Assembly: GCA_009919445.1 (NCBI GenBank)
Contig: RGBY01000121.1
Coordinates: forward strand, 1 to 7,501
Direction of reading: 5' to 3'
Length of the DNA stretch: 7,501 bases
From: Planctomycetia bacterium
GTDB taxonomy: Bacteria; Planctomycetota; Planctomycetia; Pirellulales; UBA1268
The notes beneath the pieces are model-generated. The model was not told where the DNA came from. It did no database searches and saw only the letters and a list, made by a program, of their open reading frames with translations. The translations under genes and the position numbers were made by a program. Shown here piece after piece: positions 1 to 6,100 of this stretch (its first letter is position 1; each line of letters begins with the position of its first letter).

Positions 1-112
1 TTGACAGATGCGTAGCGAACGTATCAATAAAGTCGCTTGCTCTAAGTCCATAAGACGATGTTAGCGCATCCTCGGGGACCGGAGTCAGCCACTTAGGAGG
101 CCAGCTTTCCAT
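1..112 (-). CDS. terL: Phage terminase large subunit, N-terminal fragment (runs off the left edge)
   Basis: This would be the ATPase/nuclease motor that packages phage DNA into the prohead. Only the first 37 codons are present; the gene leaves the window at position 1. The frame is open from an ATG at 112-110 and reads MESWPPKWLTPVP, followed by a stretch ending in RASDFIDTFATHLS. P27-associated large terminases typically begin with a similar lead-in: a G-x-R-x-x-x-FI-(E/D) helix shortly before the first ATPase motif. The start lies inside the terS end, giving a 20-base overlap, and a GGGAG-type Shine-Dalgarno sequence sits a few bases upstream of it. This is the usual translationally coupled terS-terL arrangement. 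No Walker motif falls within the window, so the identity rests on position, overlap and the short N-terminal pattern. Confidence 0.75.
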   Translation of the reverse strand, partial: MESWPPKWLTPVPEDALTSSYGLRASDFIDTFATHLS

Positions 113-545
113 TCTTCTCCCACTTGTCCTGCAACTGTTCTAGCTTCGACCTAGCTTTTACCTCGGCGTAGCCCAACTTGGTGCGGTCAGCGGGTGTGAG
201 TCCTAACCTGCCCATATTGTTCGCAATCATCACCTCTAGGTCGTGGAGCTGACGGAACAACCGCCAGTTCTCAGGATCTGCTTGCGCTCTTTCCATCAAC
301 CATAGTCTGCGGTCTTGTTGCTCGCAGACCATTTGCAAAAACTCAGTGTCGGTTCGACTACTAATCCATAACTCGCCTTTGGCGTAGATCGAGTCCCATA
401 GCTTCTGCCCCGCGTCGCCTAAAGGGCGCAGAGGGTCGGTGTATCCGCCTGGTAGCGCGATTGTGGCGCTTTCCGCAGGTAGCGGGCGTTTGCCCGGATT
501 GCCTATCAGGCGCTTCTGCTCAACAGGCTTGGCTGGTCTTCCCAT
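93..545 (-). CDS. terS: Phage terminase small subunit, P27 family
   Basis: The small terminase subunit recognises phage DNA and loads it onto the large-subunit motor for packaging. The 150-residue protein has the hallmark P27-family (Terminase_4) N-terminus, GRPAKP followed by KRLIGNPGKRPLP (residues 2-23). It then has a helical middle (W50, W60, W82, W94) and ends with the typical LGLTPADRTKL segment (114-124) followed by a charged helix. Its length is normal for the family and the gene looks intact. It overlaps terL by 20 bases. The ATG at 545-543 is chosen because the conserved N-terminus begins exactly there. No clear Shine-Dalgarno sequence is visible in the 15 bases upstream. Phage gene order normally puts an HNH nuclease or other phage gene upstream; here the beta-helix/fn3 frame of a planctomycete surface protein begins about 10 bases away. 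Sampled lines have about 55% GC, against 57-68% in the surface-protein sequence. Confidence 0.9.
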   Translation of the reverse strand: MGRPAKPVEQKRLIGNPGKRPLPAESATIALPGGYTDPLRPLGDAGQKLWDSIYAKGELWISSRTDTEFLQMVCEQQDRRLWLMERAQADPENWRLFRQLHDLEVMIANNMGRLGLTPADRTKLGYAEVKARSKLEQLQDKWEKNGKLAS

Positions 546-568
546 AAAAGTAGGTTACCAGAAAGCTT
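546..568. other. Junction between phage terminase module and giant surface-protein fragment
   Basis: Between the terS start codon (543-545) and the beginning of recognisable beta-helix protein sequence (about 569) there are only some 23 bases. The frame of the surface-protein fragment is closed by TAG at 551-553. The stretch contains AAAAG at one end and CTTTT at the other, and an AAAGCTTT palindrome at 562-569. There is no recognisable promoter for either gene, no tRNA and no obvious att core. A breakpoint here is inferred from the two abutting gene fragments of different origin. It could be a deletion or recombination border of a prophage remnant, or an assembly join. Confidence 0.55.
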
Positions 569-2779
569 TTGTTTCGCGACAGAATACGCAACAGCGGTGT
601 CGGGGTGGACGTGACAACGAAGGGCCGGGTGACGATTGGCACCGTGCCAACACTCAGCGCGATTGAGGTGACGCTGCTGCAGGGACAAACGTCAATCAGT
701 CTCGCCGGAGTCGTGGCAGACCCGTCGCCGTTCTTTAGCCGGCTCTACCTGGGAATGCCGGTTTCTGGAAGTGGGCTCGCCACAGGCACGACTGTCGCCG
801 GTTTTGACGCTGTGAGCCAAGAGGTGTCACTCTCTTATCCAGTTGCCGAAAGTAGCCCACGGGACCCCAACTACCCCGGCCTGCGGACCACAACAGCTGT
901 GACCTTCGGAAGCAGTGACGTGGCTGCGGACCGAAATGTCGTTCGTGATAATGATCGCGGCATTGTCCTGAGTGATGGGATTCACTCAATCCTTAATACG
1001 GACGTGAGCGGCAATACGCGTTCCGGTATTGTGATTGCTGGCGTGAGTCAAGAATTGCCAAATGAATCCCATCAAGTGGGAAGTCTGGCGGCGTCAGGAA
1101 GTGGCTACGGGAATACAATCACTGCCAACGGTGGATACGGCATCTTGCTTGCCAGCGATGCGGTTTTCAATGCGGCAGACGAACTCAATCGTGTTAACAT
1201 TGAGGGCAACAACTTTGCTGGAACTACGGAAAACACTCAGGGTAGTATTGGTCGGCGGACGCTCAGCGGCGGGGTGTTGAGAGAAGAGGCTTTTGCGGGC
1301 CTCGACTTTGCACCAAATCCATTCACTGGCATTGATCAGTACAACAATCGTCACTATGCAGCGTCAGGCAACCTCCCTGTTCCATCCGCTCCTCAGAATT
1401 TCGTTGCCACGCTCGGGGCGGATCGGGTCGATCTCTCGTGGGCTGCACCAGCTGACCCCATCGATGTTGTGGAGGGGTATGCCGTGTTCTCCAGCACGTC
1501 GGCGACCGGGCCCTGGACGCTCTCTGCTGATTATCCCGCAAACCAGCGGACTGCTTCAGTCACCGGCCTGAACGCCTTCGTCCCGTACTGGTTCAGGGTT
1601 TTAGGCCGGAATAGTTCGGGTGATGGAGCCGCAGAGATTGTTGGGCCACTGGAGTTGACAGGCCTGCCCGCCGGCTCGTTGAGCGTCTCGGCGGTGGTGC
1701 CACCCGATGGCACGATCGACCTTGCGTGGACGTACAACCCGGCGTCGAGTAGCAGTGCCGAGGTGACCGGATATGACATCTATCAGCGACTGCCGGCCGA
1801 CGAGTGGCCGCAGGTGCCGATCGCGACAGGTGTGACCGGCACAACCCTGACGGTTGACGCTGGGCTGGTGCCGGGGCTGAGCTATCAGTTCCGTGTCGTG
1901 GCGACCAACGACACCGGGGACGGCGCAGAAGCGAACTCTGCCGTCGTAACCCCACGAGTGCCAGCCGATCCACCCACTGGCGTTTCGGCCATCGCCGGTG
2001 ACACTGCCGCAACCGTCTTTTGGACGCCGCCGGTGAGCAGTGGCGGAACAGCAATCACTGACTACCGCGTCCAGTTTTCTACCAACGACGGCGTCACCTG
2101 GCAAAACTTCACCGACGGGCCTGGCACCGATCCGCAGACGACCGTCGGCAATCTGACCAATGGCCTGTTCTACCGATTCAGGGTGGCGGCTGTGACGGCG
2201 AGCGGAACGCTTCTGGGTGAGTGGTCGACGGCCTCGCTGCCTGTGCAGCCGGTTGGGGAATCGGCTGCGCCGACTGATGTGACAGCGACACCAGTTGTCG
2301 AAAATGGTGGAAACGCGATTGATGTTTCGTGGACGGCACCCACGCAGACCGGTGGCCTGCCTGTGCAGGGCTATTCCTTGCAATATGCCCTGTTCGTTGA
2401 GGGTGGAACACCAGATTGGCAGACCTACTCAGGCAACTTAGTCATCGGAACACAGGCAAGGGTTGATGGACTGATAAACGGGAAAGCCTACGTGTTCCAG
2501 GTGGCCGCGGTGACCGCTCAGGGAACAGGAGATTTTTCTGTGCCGACCGCGCCGGCCACCGCCCGCGGTGAATTGCTTGGCCCGGTCAACCTGCAAAGCA
2601 GTTCGACCCAAACCGCCATCACCCTGGCCTGGGATGAGCCGGCAGACGGCTACGGGGCGGGCACCGCCGTCAACTACGAGGTCGAAATCAGCCTTGGTGG
2701 GCAGTCGATGACGAAGCTCACGAACGGAGCCCGCTGGACCACGTTCAGCGGCCTGCCAGAGGCCACGACGGGCTCGTGA
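569..2779 (+). CDS. Internal fragment of a giant secreted beta-helix/fibronectin type III protein (probable pseudogene remnant)
   Basis: This 736-residue open frame begins at TTG 569 because TAG 551-553 lies upstream. There is no Shine-Dalgarno sequence, signal peptide or LE-x-R-LLA motif, so the start is probably not native. Residues 5-25 (RIRNSGVGVDV and on) and about 115-265 (for example NDRGIVLSDG, GGYGILLASD) have the N/G-rich pattern of right-handed parallel beta-helix coils. Between them, residues 32-114 form one beta-repeat unit of the type found in the downstream giant gene. Fibronectin type III domains follow at about 272-366, 367-462, 465-562 and 566-668, each with a core Trp after the B strand (LSW, LAW, VFW, VSW) and a late (Y/F)-x-(F/V)-(R/Q)-V strand. 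A fifth starts at about 671 and is cut off by TGA 2777-2779 before its last strands. The frame contains no cysteine, as expected for an exported adhesin-like protein. Planctomycete proteins of this type usually reach thousands of residues and carry an N-terminal export motif. I therefore read this as a remnant that has lost its 5' end at the phage junction and its 3' end by frameshift. If expressed it could only give a truncated product. Confidence 0.85.
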   Translation: MFRDRIRNSGVGVDVTTKGRVTIGTVPTLSAIEVTLLQGQTSISLAGVVADPSPFFSRLYLGMPVSGSGLATGTTVAGFDAVSQEVSLSYPVAESSPRDPNYPGLRTTTAVTFGSSDVAADRNVVRDNDRGIVLSDGIHSILNTDVSGNTRSGIVIAGVSQELPNESHQVGSLAASGSGYGNTITANGGYGILLASDAVFNAADELNRVNIEGNNFAGTTENTQGSIGRRTLSGGVLREEAFAGLDFAPNPFTGIDQYNNRHYAASGNLPVPSAPQNFVATLGADRVDLSWAAPADPIDVVEGYAVFSSTSATGPWTLSADYPANQRTASVTGLNAFVPYWFRVLGRNSSGDGAAEIVGPLELTGLPAGSLSVSAVVPPDGTIDLAWTYNPASSSSAEVTGYDIYQRLPADEWPQVPIATGVTGTTLTVDAGLVPGLSYQFRVVATNDTGDGAEANSAVVTPRVPADPPTGVSAIAGDTAATVFWTPPVSSGGTAITDYRVQFSTNDGVTWQNFTDGPGTDPQTTVGNLTNGLFYRFRVAAVTASGTLLGEWSTASLPVQPVGESAAPTDVTATPVVENGGNAIDVSWTAPTQTGGLPVQGYSLQYALFVEGGTPDWQTYSGNLVIGTQARVDGLINGKAYVFQVAAVTAQGTGDFSVPTAPATARGELLGPVNLQSSSTQTAITLAWDEPADGYGAGTAVNYEVEISLGGQSMTKLTNGARWTTFSGLPEATTGS
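662..910 (+). repeat. Single beta-repeat unit, related to the tandem units of the downstream giant gene
   Basis: Residues 32-114 of the fragment contain LYLGMPVSGSGLATGTTVAG followed by a D, then VSLSYPV and a closing AVTFG. This matches the order of motifs in the units after 5288: (G)-x-x-V-x-G-x-G-(I/L)-x-x-G-T-x-V, then (V/F)-D, then V-(T/S)-L-S-x-(P/S)-V, then (L/V)-x-F-G. The unit lies between two stretches of beta-helix coils, so it appears to interrupt that fold. Its length, with an insertion rich in P, R and N before the last strand, is greater than the roughly 59 residues of the downstream units. The relationship is judged by eye at protein level; no long identical DNA stretch is evident. 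Confidence 0.7.
1382..2776 (+). repeat. Tandem fibronectin type III domain array (four complete, one incomplete)
   Basis: Domain starts fall near 1382, 1668, 1961, 2264 and 2579, a spacing of about 95-105 codons. Each begins with a proline-rich linker (for example PSAPQNF, PADPPTGV, SAAPTDV) and has the conserved Trp and the Y-x-F-R-V or Y-V-F-Q-V strand. The copies are clearly diverged at DNA level, indicating old duplication and not recent expansion. Such arrays act as spacers or binding stalks on extracellular proteins. The fifth copy lacks its C-terminal strands in this frame. Confidence 0.88.
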
Positions 2780-2934
2780 ACCTCGTGACCGTCACCAGCC
2801 AGTATGCAGCGCACTCAAGACCCCAGGGCTGGGTAGCGGCGGCCAGTGAACCATCTTTCCCACCTCCGCGTAGGGAGAAATCCATCCGAGTGATGCCGAA
2901 TCGTTGCTCCCTTCGGAGGTGGTTGATAGCGTGA
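2773..2934 (+). pseudogene. Out-of-frame end of the fifth fibronectin type III domain (frameshift)
   Basis: In the upstream frame the fifth fn3 domain stops at TGA 2777-2779, directly after FSGLPEATTG. In the neighbouring frame the same DNA reads LVNLVTVTSQYAAHSRPQGW from 2773, then VAAASEPS. That is what the remaining fn3 strands should look like: a hydrophobic Y/V-x-V strand, then a GW-x-x-(A/S)-S-x-P end comparable with GEWSTASLP in domain three. The frame ends at TGA 2932-2934. A one-base change in about 2755-2778 would join the two parts. The final part, after about 2860, contains Cys and many Arg residues and overlaps a strong inverted repeat, so homology to the surface protein probably ends there. 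The shift may be a real mutation or a sequencing error. Confidence 0.6.
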
Positions 2935-2973
2935 ATGGTCAACCGTTTAAGGACTCGTTGGCCATTTGGCCGA
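2860..2973. other. Cluster of three potential hairpins, possible structured element
   Basis: Three stem-loops follow one another. The first pairs CCACCTCCG (2860-2868) perfectly with CGGAGGTGG (2914-2922), and its inner part pairs AGGGAG (2872-2877) with CTCCCT (2907-2912) around a 29-base loop. The second pairs GGTTGA (2921-2926) with TCAACC (2939-2944). The third pairs TTGGCC (2958-2963) with GGCCGA (2968-2973), including one G-T wobble, around an ATTT loop. No T-run follows any stem, so none is a standard intrinsic terminator. The stems are read directly from sequence. Whether they act as RNA (termination, leader or small RNA) or as DNA (transposon or recombination end) is unknown. Confidence 0.45.
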
Positions 2974-3151
2974 AGTATCCATAGTGGCAGTCTATTCCCT
3001 ACAAAATGCATAAATTGGGCAGCTTGCAATCTTTAGAAAAGCAGCGGGAGCTGGCGTGGGCTTAGGCCTCGTGGGAGACCAGCCGCAGCAGCCCCAAGCC
3101 TCAATCACACTCAACGAAAATTCCTTCTGCGACACCAGAGCCGGGGAAAAT
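2935..3151. other. Intergenic region upstream of the giant surface-protein gene
   Basis: No coding region of merit lies here. TAA at 3011-3013 closes the frame of the downstream gene; below it GTG codons at 3056 and 3071 are in frame with the ATG at 3152. The left end contains the third hairpin of the cluster at 2860-2973. TTGGCC boxes at 2958 and 2966 and an AT-rich ATGCATAAATT at 3006-3016 could be promoter parts, but no pair has good spacing, so no promoter is called. Before the ATG there is only a weak purine stretch (CCGGGGAAAAT). Confidence 0.5.
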
Positions 3152-6100
3152 ATGAAGCGATTAACGTGGCCAGGACTCATCCGCGGCCTTTTCAAAGGAC
3201 GCCCTCGCCGGCAGGCTTGTAGGCGACGCCAGCAGCACCATGCTGCTCCGCAGCCGCTTGAGTCGCTTGAACCGCGGCAGTTGCTGGCGATTGATTTCGT
3301 CTCAGCTGCTGTTACTGAGGGCGAGACCTTCTTTACCGCCCAGATTGATCAAGGGCTTATTCCCCTGGCGGGCACGCTGAGTGAGTCGCCGCAGCAGATC
3401 ACGCTGCGGTTTACCCCCGGCAGCGAGATCGATCCCGATCCCGAGGCCCTGCTGGAAGGTGTTTCGATTGTCCGTAGCGGCGGCAGAGGGGATGGGTTTG
3501 GCGGCGAGGGCAGTCTCGCAGACATTCAGGTCTCACCGGGTGTGCTGGTGGTTGATGATCTGCCGGCCCGCAACCAGGTGGTCATTCGGTTTGCTGAGCC
3601 CCTTCCCGACGATACCTATCGCTTCACGATTTCCAGCACGATTGATCAGGCCACCGGTGCGATCTCTGGCTTGCGAACCGTGGATGAGCAGGCCTTCCGT
3701 GGTGGTGGTTCATTCAGCTTTGATGTCAACATCAGCCTCGGCCCGCAGGTGGTAGCAGTCGTGCCACAGCCGGTCAGCCGTGCTGGTGAAGGGTTGACCA
3801 ATGGGCTGACCCAGTCGCGGAATACGGTTAACGTCTATTTCAACGCTGCCGAATCCCTGAACACCACCGCTGCTGAAACGGTCGATTTCTACAAGCTGAT
3901 CCAAGTTGATAAAGGTACCGGCGAAGACGTCACTGACACAATGCGCAGCCCGGTCGAGGTCGTCTACGATGCCACCACGCATTCGGCCAGCCTGCGGTTT
4001 GCGCCGACTGACATCGTCGACGGCGCGCTTTACCGCCTTGAGATTGGTGGCAGTGGCATTCTGGCTGCACCACAAGTTATTCCCGGAATTGTCGGTGATG
4101 CCGGGTCAAGCTACGACACTGCCCTCGCGACGGGGACCATTGACGAGGCGGGAGTTGTCATCTCTGCCTCCATCGATGCGGAGAGTTCCATTCCACAGCC
4201 CGGAACGCTGCCCGACCTGCGCTATCCCAACCAGCCCGGCAGCCTTGATGAGCCCGGGCACCGCGACGTCCCGATTGACAACAGTAATCACGGTGTTGCT
4301 GAACTGGGGTACGAGCCAGTATCTCCCGACAGCACCGAGATCTTCACCGTTCCTTTCAATTTCAAGACGAATTACGGCAGCAATACCCAGGGCAACCCAC
4401 TCTCAAACCTGATGACTGCTGAGCAGAAACTGCGGGTGCGAGAAGTCTTTGACCTGTTCAGCCGCTACGCGGGTATTCGCTTCGTCGAGACCCCTGCCGA
4501 CGGCATCACCGTTGCGCTTGGAGACACGCGGGTGATCTCCGACAACACTCCGGTTGGATCACTTGAGGGTCTTTCCCGCGGGTCGATTACCGCCGGTGTT
4601 CCCTCGGACGACGCTTTGGCAGTGATCAATGCCAACCGCGATTGGGGCGAAAGCGAGTATGGTGGTGCGTTCTTCACGGCAGCGATGCGGCAGATCGGCA
4701 AGGTGCTCGGACTCTGGCACTCCTATGACGTGCCGTCGGTCCTCGGCGAGTCGCTGCCAGGCGAGGCGATTTTCCCGAGCGACAACGATCTGTTGCACCT
4801 TCAGCAACTCTACCCGCGTGGTGGGACCGACATCGATCTCTATGCCTTCTCGCTGACGGAAGCGGGCACGGTTTCAGCTGAAACATTTGCTGCCCGGCTT
4901 TCCGACGGCGCAAGCACCCTTGACACGGTCCTGTCGGTATTCTCGTCAACCTCAGAGGCCACCGCTCGGGTGACCGGGCCGGCAACGACCGTCACTGGGC
5001 AGACGGCCACGCTCGCTGGTGGTACCGCGACCGTCGCAGGTGAATCGGTCACGGTCACCGCCGCAGGCGGCTTGGTCGCCGGAGTGGAAGCGGCCGTTGC
5101 CGGCCAAACCCTGGTGGTCGCAGGTGCTGAAACCACTGTTGCGGGCATCTCGGAAGTGGTTGACGGTGTGGCTGCCCGCGTCAGTGGCATTCAGGCAAAT
5201 GTCCAGGCCCTCGCAGTTACAGCAGTGGGCAAACTTGCCTCATTCACTGCGGTAGCCACGGAGGTGTTGCAGGCGGTCACGAGCAGCACCACGGTGTTTC
5301 TGGATGACGTTTCGGTCATCACAACGGGTGCCCAATTTCTCGGTCGGACCGGCGTGCCGCCAAACACAACGGTCGAAGCGATCGACACGCTGGCCAAGTC
5401 GATCGTGCTTTCCAATCCAGTGACGCTTGCGGCTGGTAGCTTGGTTGGTTTCAGTCTTTCTGACGCGGCCACGGTTACGGCCACCCGCTTTTTTATGAGT
5501 GACTCTGCGGTGGCGTCGCTCAACGCGCCGGTCAGCATGGCGAGCGAAGACGGGTACGTTAATAATGCCGACACAGTGCCCGAGGGCACGAGAGTGACTG
5601 CTGTCGATGCGGCTACCGGAACGGTGACCTACTCTCAGCCAATCACCGTCAAGCGGGGTGATCAGTTGGGCTTCGGCTCGACCACAGCACAGGTCAGGCT
5701 CGAAGATGTATCGGCGATTCGGGTTGGATCACGCCTTGGCATTGCAGACGGTACCGCGGCTGACAGGGACCGTCCGGTCGTGGTCGGCGTCAATGAACAG
5801 GCTGGTGTCGTAACCCTTTCCCGTCCGGTCACCGTAGCGGCTGGCGAACTGCTGGCGGTGGACTTTAACCCGGCCGACCTCGAAACCGGCGAGGTGGTGT
5901 TTTCCCGGCCGGTTGTGCTTCGGGTGGGGACCGCGGTCGGGTTTGGATACTCCGGTGCTGTCATTGGGCTTGATGACGTGTCGGCCATTGTCGTCGGGGC
6001 CAGCGTCGAAGGGGTCAGCGTGTCGGCGGGCACCACGGTTACGGAAGTCAACGTCGCTGAAGGCCAGGTCACCCTGTCGACCAGCGTGTCACTCGCGGCA

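Noticed and set aside
546..570. AAAAG...CTTTT inverted ends as a phage attachment site
   Set aside because: The arms are only five bases, no second copy is visible in the window, and there is no integrase or tRNA nearby.
1593..2383. Long minus-strand open frames opposite the fn3 array
   Set aside because: They are antisense shadows of a GC-rich coding frame. Their Arg/Pro/His-rich translations have no domain pattern, whereas the plus strand shows clear fn3 domains.
2958..3016. Possible sigma-70-type promoter (TTGGCC boxes with ATGCATAAATT)
   Set aside because: No -35/-10 pair with 16-18 base spacing and good match could be found, and planctomycete promoters are poorly predictable by eye.
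2745..3029. Minus-strand frame of 94 codons over the intergenic region
   Set aside because: It overlaps the fn3 end and the hairpin cluster and has no recognisable motif or ribosome site. I could not support it as a gene, although it is the only sizeable frame crossing this gap.
3381..4412. Plus-strand frames inside the giant gene (3381-3755 and 3906-4412)
   Set aside because: They lie in other frames within the continuous 1450-codon frame, are Arg/Ser/Pro-rich and show no domain features.
4970..5221. CRISPR-like or VNTR interpretation of the 21-base periodicity
   Set aside because: The period is seven codons in frame, the copies are diverged and there are no spacers, so it is a protein-level repeat.
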